A DNA stretch of 64,000 bases from Microbacterium oryzae. Its GTDB lineage: Bacteria; Actinomycetota; Actinomycetes; Actinomycetales; Microbacteriaceae. The position numbers were made by a program, and so were the translations under genes. The stretch is taken from NCBI RefSeq assembly GCF_030406385.1, contig NZ_JAUEPM010000003.1, positions 186,001 through 250,000 on the forward strand, written 5' to 3'. The notes below the pieces were generated by a model. The model had not been told where the DNA came from, did no database searches, and worked only from the letters and a program-made list of their open reading frames with translations. Shown here in pieces: positions 27,760 to 34,561 of the stretch; position 1 is the stretch's first letter; each line of letters opens with the position of its first letter.

Positions 27760-28698
27760 ATGGCCGACAGGGTTCACCGCATCCACTCGCTTCCGGACGA
27801 CGCGCCCTGGAGCGGCGGGCTTCCGCCCGTCGGCTCCGTCGAGCATCCCGTCGCCATCCGCGCGCTCGATCGCGTGCTCGGCGTGCAGCGGCCCCTGGTG
27901 CTCGCACACCTGCGCTCCATTCGCCTCCGCCACCCCGACGCGACTCCCGCCGAGGTGGTGCGGATGCTGGAGCGGCGCTACCTGGTCGGCGTGACATCGG
28001 GCGGCGCGGCTGTCGGCGCCGCAGCCGTCGTGCCCGGCGTCGGCACCGGCATCACGCTCGCCCTGTCGGGAGCGGAGACAGTCGGATTCGTCGAGGCGAC
28101 GGCGCTGTTCGCGCAATCCCTCGCCGAGGTGCACGGCTTCGCGGTCGACGACCCGAACCGCGCGCGCGCTCTCGTGCTCACCCTCATGATGGGCGAGGAG
28201 GGCGTGAACCTCGTCCGCAATCTCGCCGCGCAGGTCGTCGGCAAGGGCCCTTCTCTCTCCGCGCACTGGGGCGACCTCATCACGAAGACCCTCCCACGCG
28301 CCGCGCTCGCTCCCATCGTCGACCGTCTGAAGGCCGCCTTCATCCACCAGTTCGCCGTGCGCGGTGGCGCGAGCCTCGTCGGCAAGGCGCTCCCCTTCGG
28401 CGCAGGAGCGGTCGTCGGCGGCGTGGGGAACCACGTGCTGGGCAGACGCGTGGTCGTGGCCTCCCGCCGCGCCTTCGGTCCCGCTCCCGTTCAGCTGCCC
28501 GAGTGGCTCGACCCCGATCCGGACGCGAGACGGATCGAGAGCGCGGCGATCCACGGCATCGGAGCGGCCGCCCGCGGCATGGGACGGCGCGTCGCGTCCC
28601 TGCCCCGAGCCCTCCCGCTCCCCAGGCGGAAGGGCGCGGACGCCGCGGAGCACGAGCAGGACCGAGACCTGCCCGGGGCCGAGCCCGCGCAGGGCTGA
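27760..28698 (+). CDS. Hypothetical protein, EcsC-like
   Basis: 312 residues. N-terminal region with VLAHLRSIRLRHPDATPAEVVRMLERRYL, a glycine-rich hydrophobic stretch (SGGAAVGAAAVVPGVGTGITLALSGAET, about residues 81-108) and a second one (GGASLVGKALPFGAGAVVGGVGNHVLGRRVV, about 205-235), then a basic tail ending in an acidic segment. This double hydrophobic hairpin layout resembles EcsC-like proteins, a resemblance from memory only. Function unknown. Confidence 0.7.
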   Translation: MADRVHRIHSLPDDAPWSGGLPPVGSVEHPVAIRALDRVLGVQRPLVLAHLRSIRLRHPDATPAEVVRMLERRYLVGVTSGGAAVGAAAVVPGVGTGITLALSGAETVGFVEATALFAQSLAEVHGFAVDDPNRARALVLTLMMGEEGVNLVRNLAAQVVGKGPSLSAHWGDLITKTLPRAALAPIVDRLKAAFIHQFAVRGGASLVGKALPFGAGAVVGGVGNHVLGRRVVVASRRAFGPAPVQLPEWLDPDPDARRIESAAIHGIGAAARGMGRRVASLPRALPLPRRKGADAAEHEQDRDLPGAEPAQG

Positions 28699-28795
28699 CC
28701 CGCACACCTCGTGCACAGGCTGGCGTTCCCGTCCGTCCTTCCCCAGGAGGCCGTCTTCCGGCGGCCCGCGGGTCATCCGCGTCGGTGCCCGCTCC

Positions 28796-28801
28796 TACCG
28801 T
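28796..28801 (+). promoter_or_regulatory. -10 element (leaderless-type) of the 28808 gene
   Basis: TACCGT, 6 nt before the ATG at 28808. Confidence 0.4.
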
Positions 28802-28807
28802 CGGGGC

Positions 28808-29107
28808 ATGCTCACGCTTCTGCCCACCGCCCGCCCTCCGCTCGCCTACCGCGTCCCCTGGCGGGTGAATCGAACGGATATCGCCCACCCGCGCGTCGCG
28901 AACCGCTCGTTCGAGCCCGCTGCCGGCGTGCGGGTGTTCGTGCACGACGACGGCTCACCGCCCGGCGGCGAGCACTGGGGGCTCGTGATGCCCGGCGACG
29001 TGCACGAGCTGTGCCTCTGCGACCGCGACCTCGGCTCCGCGATCGTCAGCGTCGCCTGGTTTCGCCTCGGCGATGATGAGGAGTACCTGTGGCGCTTCTG
29101 CATCTGA
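28808..29107 (+). CDS. Hypothetical small protein
   Basis: 99 residues, soluble, no recognised domain. RPPLAYRVPWRVNRTDIAHPRVANRSF at the N-terminus, then GEHWGLVMPGDVHELCLCDRDLGSAIVSVAWFRLGDDEEYLWRFCI, with three Cys near the end. Start supported by the -10 at 28796 and by the lack of any ribosome site. Convergent with the XRE regulator gene (6 bases between stops). Confidence 0.6.
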   Translation: MLTLLPTARPPLAYRVPWRVNRTDIAHPRVANRSFEPAAGVRVFVHDDGSPPGGEHWGLVMPGDVHELCLCDRDLGSAIVSVAWFRLGDDEEYLWRFCI

Positions 29108-29113
29108 GCCTCG

Positions 29114-29422
29114 TCAGCCCCAGGACCGGGGCTGCCGCCGGAACTCCTCACGCCGCGTGTAGCCGTAGGGGCGCCGCCCGCTCGGCAGATCGTCGGCGTC
29201 GATGCCGGCGATCAGCTCTCCCGGGTCCACTTCGAGAGCCACCGCGATCTGCACGAGCGTCACCAGAGTCGGGTTGCCACCGCCCTTCTCGATGCGCTGC
29301 AGGTGCGTCAGGTCGAGGTCCGCGCACTCCGCCAGCTTCTTCGCGCTGAGGGTGGCTGCATGTCGCAGCTCGGCGATCTTCTGCCCCACCTTCAGCGCAG
29401 CGGCGGAGTGAGGGTCTGGCAT
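29114..29422 (-). CDS. XRE-family HTH transcriptional regulator
   Basis: 102 residues from ATG 29422; a longer frame from 29485 is Arg-rich and runs through the putative operator, so it was rejected. Helix-turn-helix of the Cro/C1 type at about residues 12-66: LKVGQKIAELRHAATLSAKKLAECADLDLTHLQRIEKGGGNPTLVTLVQIAVALEVDPGELI. The C-terminal tail is short and basic. A palindrome 44 bases upstream may be its own operator. Targets unknown. Confidence 0.85.
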   Translation of the reverse strand: MPDPHSAAALKVGQKIAELRHAATLSAKKLAECADLDLTHLQRIEKGGGNPTLVTLVQIAVALEVDPGELIAGIDADDLPSGRRPYGYTRREEFRRQPRSWG

Positions 29423-29465
29423 CTTCCCAGCATCCCGACGACCGCAGGAAAAGGTTAAGGACCTA

Positions 29466-29489
29466 TGCGGTAGCTTATATGCCACCGCA
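29466..29489. promoter_or_regulatory. Palindrome, putative operator of the XRE regulator
   Basis: TGCGGTAGC-TTATAT-GCCACCGCA: 9-bp arms with one mismatch around a rare A/T core, in the 95-base divergent gap between the XRE gene and the 29518 gene. It contains a TATAAG-like -10 on the minus strand. Size and site fit a regulator-binding operator. Confidence 0.45.
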
Positions 29490-29505
29490 CCGAGGGCCCT
29501 CTGCG

Positions 29506-29511
29506 TAGACT
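29506..29511 (+). promoter_or_regulatory. -10 element (leaderless-type) of the 29518 gene
   Basis: TAGACT, 6 nt before the GTG at 29518. Confidence 0.5.
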
Positions 29512-29517
29512 CGTCCG

Positions 29518-29733
29518 GTGACCGTCCTCCTCTCCGTGCTCCTGCTCGTCAACGCCGTCTTCAACGTCGTCGTCTGGCCCCGGTTCTGGAAGCGCATCAC
29601 CGCGGATCCGCGTGCGCGCGACGCCGAGGGGCGCAAGACCGCCTTCTACACGGTGCACGCGACCCTCATCGGACTCGCGCTCCTCCTCGCGCTGGCCTCT
29701 GCCGTCGCCGGGGTGTGGGGTCTCCTCGACTGA
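29518..29733 (+). CDS. Small two-helix membrane protein (SCO4848-like)
   Basis: 71 residues from GTG 29518. Two hydrophobic helices (about 2-19 and 45-68) with a basic loop, VVWPRFWKRITADPRARD. It resembles actinobacterial proteins called SCO4848 family membrane protein, recognised from memory. Function unknown. Divergent from the XRE regulator. Confidence 0.75.
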   Translation: MTVLLSVLLLVNAVFNVVVWPRFWKRITADPRARDAEGRKTAFYTVHATLIGLALLLALASAVAGVWGLLD

Positions 29734-29748
29734 CGTCCCGGCGCAGTC

Positions 29749-30591
29749 TCAACCGGCTCTCTGCGCGACGACGGTGAAGGTGCACGGCACGATCCGCCGC
29801 TCCTCGGCCGGCCACGCCCATCCGCCGTCGACCGGCACCATCCGCTCGCTGAAGCGCCATGGAAGCAGCGTGCCCTCGTCGAGACGCAGGATCCGCAGGC
29901 CGGCGCCGATGAGCGCGTTCACGATCTCCGACAGCGGATGCGGCCACTCGTACGTGCGGGTGTGCGCGACGGTGCCGTCTCCGGCGTACGTGGACGCGTC
30001 ATCCCAGCTCACCGCGGTGCCGTCGGACAGGTACGGGTAGCGCAGCTGCAGCCCCGACGCGTCCTCGTCGAGCGCGTAGAGCATCGGATGGCCATCGCGG
30101 ATGTAGAAGAGGCCGCCGTCGCGCAGCAGCGCGGCGACCTGGCTCGCCCATCGGTCGAGGTCGGCCAGCCAGCAGATGGCGCCGATGCTCGTGTAGACCA
30201 GGTCGAAGTCGCCCACGACCGCCGCCCGCGCCTCGAGCGCGTCGCTCTCCACCCACGTCGCCTCGACCCCGGCGCGCCGGGCAAGCCGCGCTGCCGCGAC
30301 AAGCGCCGCGGGTGAGAAGTCGACCCCCGTCACGCGTGCTCCCGCCCGCGCGAGGGAGACCGTGTCGGTGCCGATATGGCATTGCAGATGACAGACGTCG
30401 AGCCCCGCGACGGATGACGCGAACGGTTCGAGTGCCGCCAGGTCGTGGCGCACGACGTCGGACAAGTGCGCCGGGTCGTCGTACGCGTCGAGCCCGTACG
30501 CCTCCTCGTGGAGCGGGACGCGGTCCTCCCAGTTCGCGAGGTTCGCGTCTCGCGCCTCCGACCATCCGATGGCGACGTCGCCTGAAGTCAT
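29749..30591 (-). CDS. Class I SAM-dependent methyltransferase
   Basis: 280 residues from ATG 30591; the GTG two codons earlier would overlap the -10 spacing. SAM-binding motif I is VAGLDVCHLQCHIGTDTVSLARAGARVTGVDFS (about 63-95), followed by VESDALEARAAVVGDFDLVYTSIGAICWL. The layout (Cys/His-containing motif I, W-L-x-D-L) is that of small-molecule methyltransferases of unknown substrate. TAGGCT ends 6 nt before the ATG. Confidence 0.82.
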   Translation of the reverse strand: MTSGDVAIGWSEARDANLANWEDRVPLHEEAYGLDAYDDPAHLSDVVRHDLAALEPFASSVAGLDVCHLQCHIGTDTVSLARAGARVTGVDFSPAALVAAARLARRAGVEATWVESDALEARAAVVGDFDLVYTSIGAICWLADLDRWASQVAALLRDGGLFYIRDGHPMLYALDEDASGLQLRYPYLSDGTAVSWDDASTYAGDGTVAHTRTYEWPHPLSEIVNALIGAGLRILRLDEGTLLPWRFSERMVPVDGGWAWPAEERRIVPCTFTVVAQRAG

Positions 30592-30597
30592 GGGCAC

Positions 30598-30603
30598 AGC
30601 CTA
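30598..30603 (-). promoter_or_regulatory. -10 element of methyltransferase gene (leaderless-type)
   Basis: TAGGCT on the minus strand, exactly 6 nt before the ATG at 30591. Confidence 0.5.
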
Positions 30604-30610
30604 TGCAACG

Positions 30611-30642
30611 ACGGAAGGCCCCGCCGAAGCGGGGCCTTCCGT
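30611..30642 (-). terminator. Intrinsic terminator of rpmE2
   Basis: Perfect 14-bp inverted repeat (30611-30624 with 30629-30642, loop CGAA) 15 bases after the rpmE2 stop on the minus strand. Confidence 0.85.
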
Positions 30643-30656
30643 GTCGAGCTCGACGA

Positions 30657-30911
30657 TTACTTGGAGCCGCCGAAGCCCTTGAAGCGCTGGTTGAACTTCT
30701 CGACGCGACCGGCCGAGTCCATGATGCGCTGCTTGCCCGTGTAGAACGGGTGCGACGCCGACGAGATCTCCACGTCGATGACCGGGTACTCGACGCCGTC
30801 GAGCTCGATCGTCTTGTTGCTCGTGGCGGTGGAGCGGGTGAGGAAGGTCTCGCCCGAGCCGAGGTCGCGGAAGACGATCGGCTGGTACGTCGGGTGGATG
30901 TCAGTCTTCAT
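30657..30911 (-). CDS. rpmE2: 50S ribosomal protein L31 type B
   Basis: 84 residues from ATG 30911 with AAGGA 5 nt upstream. [58 protein letters not shown] and RFKGFGGSK. It has no Cys, so it is the zinc-free (C-minus) paralog that replaces zinc-binding L31 when zinc is short. Such genes are often Zur-regulated, but I see no clear Zur palindrome in the 72 bases upstream. Confidence 0.97.
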   Translation of the reverse strand: MKTDIHPTYQPIVFRDLGSGETFLTRSTATSNKTIELDGVEYPVIDVEISSASHPFYTGKQRIMDSAGRVEKFNQRFKGFGGSK

Positions 30912-30983
30912 GGTTGTCCTTGCGGGATCGAGTCGATCGGATGAGAAAGTCTGCGGGCGCAGAAGCACCAAAGCCCAAGCTTA

Positions 30984-31781
30984 TCAGACGCCGGAGGCCG
31001 CCACGGCGCGGGCGGCGTAGCGGCCACCCTCCTCCGTCAGCGTGATCGGGAGTCCGAACGTCTCGGTGAGGTTCTCGGCCGTCAGGGCCTCGGCGAGCGG
31101 GCCGGCGGCGACGGGCTTGCCGTCGCGCAGCAGCAGCACGTGAGTGAAGCCCACGGGGATCTCCTCCACGTGGTGCGTCACCATCACCATGGCGGGGGTC
31201 TCCGGCGCGGTCGCGTAGCCGCTCAGCAGCTCGAGCAGCACCTCGCGCGCGCCGAGGTCGAGGCTGGCGGTCGGCTCGTCGAGGAGCAGCAGCTCGGGGT
31301 CGGTCATGATGGCGCGAGCGATCTGCACGCGCTTCTGCTCGCCGTCGCTCAGCGTCCCGAACTCGCGCTCGGCGAGGTGCTCGAGACGCCACTCCTCCAG
31401 CACGCGGCGAGCGCGACGCTCGTCGATCCCCTCGTACTCCTCGTTCCACCGGCCGGTCACCGAGTACGCGGCGGTGAGCACGGTGTTCAGCACCGTCTCG
31501 TCGGCGGGGATGCGCTTGGCCATCGCGCTCGAGGCGAAGCCGATGCGCGGGCGCAGCTCGAACACGTCGGTGCGACCGAGCCGCTCATCGAGCACGTCGA
31601 CGGTGCCGGTGGTCGGGTACAGGTACGCGTCGGCCATCTGCAGCAGGGTGGTCTTGCCCGCGCCGTTCGGGCCGAGCACGACCCACCGCTCGTCGTCGTT
31701 GACGGTCCAGCTGAGGCCGTCGACGATGTTGCGGCCATTGCGGCGCACCACGACGCCGTCGAACGAGAGCACGGGGAGCAT
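30984..31781 (-). CDS. ABC transporter ATP-binding protein (YlmA/ModF-like single domain)
   Basis: 265 residues. Walker A GPNGAGKTTLL (about 38-48), signature TLSDGEQKRVQIARA, Walker B LLLLDEPTASLDLG, and TH-HVEEIP. The combination of FELRPRIGFASSAMAKRIP and the SDGEQ signature matches soluble YlmA-like ABC ATPases that have no permease beside them, as here. Role unknown. TAGGCT ends 6 nt before the ATG. Confidence 0.85.
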   Translation of the reverse strand: MLPVLSFDGVVVRRNGRNIVDGLSWTVNDDERWVVLGPNGAGKTTLLQMADAYLYPTTGTVDVLDERLGRTDVFELRPRIGFASSAMAKRIPADETVLNTVLTAAYSVTGRWNEEYEGIDERRARRVLEEWRLEHLAEREFGTLSDGEQKRVQIARAIMTDPELLLLDEPTASLDLGAREVLLELLSGYATAPETPAMVMVTHHVEEIPVGFTHVLLLRDGKPVAAGPLAEALTAENLTETFGLPITLTEEGGRYAARAVAASGV

Positions 31782-31787
31782 GGTTCC

Positions 31788-31793
31788 AGCCTA
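31788..31793 (-). promoter_or_regulatory. -10 element of the ABC ATPase gene (leaderless-type)
   Basis: TAGGCT on the minus strand, exactly 6 nt before the ATG at 31781. Confidence 0.5.
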
Positions 31794-31831
31794 CCGATCC
31801 CGTCGGGTCGGGCCGGCCGGGGCGCGCCCGC

Positions 31832-31837
31832 TACCCT
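31832..31837 (+). promoter_or_regulatory. -10 element of serB (leaderless-type)
   Basis: TACCCT, 8 nt before the serB GTG. Confidence 0.4.
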
Positions 31838-31845
31838 CGTTCATC

Positions 31846-32475
31846 GTGACTCGCTTTCTCGTCGTGCTCGACGCCGATTCCACCCTCATCCGCAACGAGG
31901 TCATCGAACTGATCGCCGACGAGGCGGGGCGAGGTCCCGAGGTGGCCGCGGCCACGGAGGCCGCCATGCGGGGCGAGGTCGACTTCGCCGAGAGCCTGCG
32001 CTCGCGCGTGAAGGCTCTCGCGGGGGTGCCCGTCGCCGGGTTCGCCCGCGTTCTCGCCCGCATCGAGCCGACGCCGGGCGTTCGCGAACTGGTCGCCGCC
32101 GTGCACGAGCGGGGCGGGATGGTCGGAGTGGTCTCCGGCGGATTCCACGAGATCCTCGACACGGTCGCCCCCGATCTCGGCGTCGACCTGTGGCGCGCGA
32201 ACCGGCTGCGCGCACAGGAGGGGATCCTCACCGGCGAGGTGGACGGACCGATCGTCGACGCCGCCGCGAAGGCCGAGTCGCTGCGGGAGTGGGCCGATGC
32301 GCACGGCGTCCCCTTGCACCGGACCATCGCGATCGGGGATGGCGCGAACGACCTGAAGATGATCGCGGCCGCGGGTCTCGGCATCGCCTTCAACGCCAAG
32401 CCCGCCGTGCGTCAGGCCGCTCCCCTGGCGATCGGCCCGGTCGACCTGCGCGAGGTCATCCGCCTGCTGCCGTAG
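31846..32475 (+). CDS. serB: Phosphoserine phosphatase
   Basis: 209 residues from GTG 31846. HAD phosphatase with motif I VVLDADSTLI (nucleophile Asp, here DADST), motif II GVVSGGFHEIL, motif III near AAAKAESL, and motif IV AIGDGANDLKMIAAAGLGIAFNAKP, the SerB signature. Removes phosphate from phosphoserine in the last step of serine synthesis. It lacks the N-terminal ACT domains of longer actinobacterial SerB proteins. Convergent with fabG (3 bases between stops). Confidence 0.93.
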   Translation: MTRFLVVLDADSTLIRNEVIELIADEAGRGPEVAAATEAAMRGEVDFAESLRSRVKALAGVPVAGFARVLARIEPTPGVRELVAAVHERGGMVGVVSGGFHEILDTVAPDLGVDLWRANRLRAQEGILTGEVDGPIVDAAAKAESLREWADAHGVPLHRTIAIGDGANDLKMIAAAGLGIAFNAKPAVRQAAPLAIGPVDLREVIRLLP

Positions 32476-32478
32476 CGG

Positions 32479-33189
32479 TCAGTGCCCCATCCCGAGGCCG
32501 CCGTCGACGGGGATGACGGCACCGGAGATATATGCGGCATCCTCCGAAGCGAGCCACGCGGCCACGCCGGCGACCTCGTCCGACTTGCCGTACCGGCCGG
32601 CGGGGATCGCCTTCCGGTACTCGGCCTGGGTCGCCTCCGGAAGCTCGGCCGTCATGTCGGTCTCGATGAAGCCGGGCGCGACGACGTTCGAGGTGATGCC
32701 GCGTGCGCCGAGCTCGCGGGTGAGCGAGCGGGCGAAGCCGACGAGCGCGCTCTTGGACGACGCGTAGTTCACCTGGCCGGCGGAGCCGTACAGGCCGACG
32801 ACGCTGGAGATGAGGATGACGCGCCCGAAGCGGGCGCGGATCATTCCCTTCAGCGCGCGCTTCACGACGCGGAACGAGCCGCCGAGGTTGGTGTTCACCA
32901 CGGCGTCGAAGTCGTCCTCGCTCATGCGGAGCATGAGGGTGTCCTTCGTGATGCCGGCGTTCGCGACGAGGATCTCGACGTTGCCGAGCTTCTCCTCGAC
33001 CTCGGTGAACGCGGCGTCCAGCGACGCGGAGTCGGTGACGTCCGCGCGGACCGTGAGCGCACCCTCCGGTCCCTCGCCGCTGCGAGCGGTGACGGCGACG
33101 CGGTAGCCGTCGTAGACGAAGCGCTCGGCGATGGCGCGGCCGATGCCGCGGTTGCCGCCGGTGACGAGGACGACGCGATCAGTGCTCAC
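32479..33189 (-). CDS. fabG: 3-oxoacyl-ACP reductase
   Basis: 236 residues from GTG 33189. Short-chain dehydrogenase: NADP loop VTGGNRGIGRAIA, NNAG-equivalent VANAGITKD, catalytic Ser in ISSVVGLYGSAGQ, Tyr-x-x-x-Lys in VNYASSKSALVGF, and VAPGFIETDM with a C-terminal SGAVIPVDGGLGMGH. Reduces 3-oxoacyl-ACP in fatty acid elongation. A separate FabG paralog may exist elsewhere; no other fas genes adjoin it. Confidence 0.93.
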   Translation of the reverse strand: MSTDRVVLVTGGNRGIGRAIAERFVYDGYRVAVTARSGEGPEGALTVRADVTDSASLDAAFTEVEEKLGNVEILVANAGITKDTLMLRMSEDDFDAVVNTNLGGSFRVVKRALKGMIRARFGRVILISSVVGLYGSAGQVNYASSKSALVGFARSLTRELGARGITSNVVAPGFIETDMTAELPEATQAEYRKAIPAGRYGKSDEVAGVAAWLASEDAAYISGAVIPVDGGLGMGH

Positions 33190-33228
33190 AGCAGGACTCC
33201 GTTTCTGGGCGGGACGAACCGCACCAGC

Positions 33229-34365
33229 TTATGCGGGCCGCGTGTCGAGACGCGCGCCCAGAGGTCGCCACGTCGCGTGGGTCCGCTCGATCGCCCGCGC
33301 GACGACCTCGGCCATCCGGCCCGTCTGCGCGAGGAAGCCCCGCAGCACGTCTGCGCCCGTGCCCTCACCGAAGATCCGCTCCACACCCGTCACGACCGCG
33401 TCCACGTCGCCGGTTCGCGCGAGCGACGCGCGCACGTGTGCGATGAGGGCGTCGACGACGGCCCGTGCGGGCTCCGGACGGCCGGACACCGGATGGACGA
33501 GCTGCCCTCGCACCCCGCACATCGCCGCCTGCCAGGTCGCGAGCCGCACCAGCGCGGCCGGCGCCGCGATCGGCGGGACGCCGGCGCGCCACTCCGCCGC
33601 CGCCGTGTCGACGAGGGCCCTCGTCAGCGCGGCCAGCGATGCGGTGTCCTCCGCGCGCAGGCAGGTGTCGGCGACCCGGATCTCGACGGTCGGATGGCTG
33701 CGAGAGAGGCGCGCGTCGAAGTAGAGCATCCCGCTGTCGAGGATGACCTCGGACGCGACCAGCTGCTCCTCGAGGGCGTCATACGCCTCGACCGAGCCGA
33801 AGATCTCGTTCCCGCCCGCGCACTGCCACTCGCCCCAGGCGATGCTCCGGTGGCTGGCGTGCCCGGTGTCCGCTCCTTCGGCGAAGGGCGAGTTCGCGGC
33901 CAGCGCGATCAGCACGGGCAGCCAGGCGCGGATGCGGTCGAGCACCGCGACGCCCTCGTCGCGGGATGAGATCGACACGTGCGTGTGCATGCCGCACGCG
34001 AGGCTCCGGCGTGCGGTCACGCCGTAGCGCTGCATCATCGTCGCGTACCGCGCCTTCTCGGTGGCGTGCGGCGCGACCGGCATCGGCGACATCGCCAGCG
34101 CGACCGCTCGCGCTCCCGCGCCCGCGGCGAGCGCATCCGCGTACGAGCGCCCGGCTCGGACCTGGTCGGCGAGTGCGTCCAGCCGAGCGTGCGGTGACGT
34201 CACCACCTCGATCATCTCCTGCTGCATCTCGGCTTCGAGCCCGATGCCGGGCGGGCCCGCGGCGCTGTTCGCGTGCGCGGCGAGGACGAGTGCCGCGACG
34301 GGGAGCGGCACTCCCGTGCCGGCATCGACCAGGAGCAGCTCCTCCTCGACTCCGAAGGTTCGCAT
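33229..34365 (-). CDS. YbdK-type carboxylate-amine ligase (GCS2 family)
   Basis: 378 residues. Glutamate-cysteine ligase family 2: TFGVEEELLLVDAGTG at the N-terminus (metal-binding Glu), GLEAEMQQEMIEVVTSP, RSLACGMHTHVSI, and SHPTVEIRVADTCLRAEDT. YbdK-like members form a weak peptide bond between Glu and an amine with ATP; the natural substrate is usually unknown. A GATACT -10-like element lies 5 nt before the ATG. Divergent from the amidotransferase at 34562, which also acts on an amide, and the pair may cooperate. Confidence 0.88.
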   Translation of the reverse strand: MRTFGVEEELLLVDAGTGVPLPVAALVLAAHANSAAGPPGIGLEAEMQQEMIEVVTSPHARLDALADQVRAGRSYADALAAGAGARAVALAMSPMPVAPHATEKARYATMMQRYGVTARRSLACGMHTHVSISSRDEGVAVLDRIRAWLPVLIALAANSPFAEGADTGHASHRSIAWGEWQCAGGNEIFGSVEAYDALEEQLVASEVILDSGMLYFDARLSRSHPTVEIRVADTCLRAEDTASLAALTRALVDTAAAEWRAGVPPIAAPAALVRLATWQAAMCGVRGQLVHPVSGRPEPARAVVDALIAHVRASLARTGDVDAVVTGVERIFGEGTGADVLRGFLAQTGRMAEVVARAIERTHATWRPLGARLDTRPA

Positions 34366-34561
34366 GGCTCAGTATCAGCACGCGTGCGGAAGGCACCAGC
34401 ACCCGGTTGCTTCCGGGGGCGAGGCCGCGTAGAACCCCGAAGGCACCGATTGACGGAGCATGTCAAGGGGGACGCGGATCGTCCTGGACCGTGGCGAGAT
34501 GGGCTCATGGACCCTGACCCTCTCGGCTGCGCCGTTCGACGAGAACGCGTCGTGTGAGATC

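Noticed and set aside
30912..30983. Zur box before rpmE2
   Set aside because: Zinc-free L31 genes are often Zur-controlled, but no palindrome of the Zur type was found in this gap.
34460..34561. N-terminal extension of the amidotransferase from ATG 34460
   Set aside because: Class II glutamine amidotransferases need an N-terminal Cys after removal of the first residue; only the GTG at 34562 gives this.
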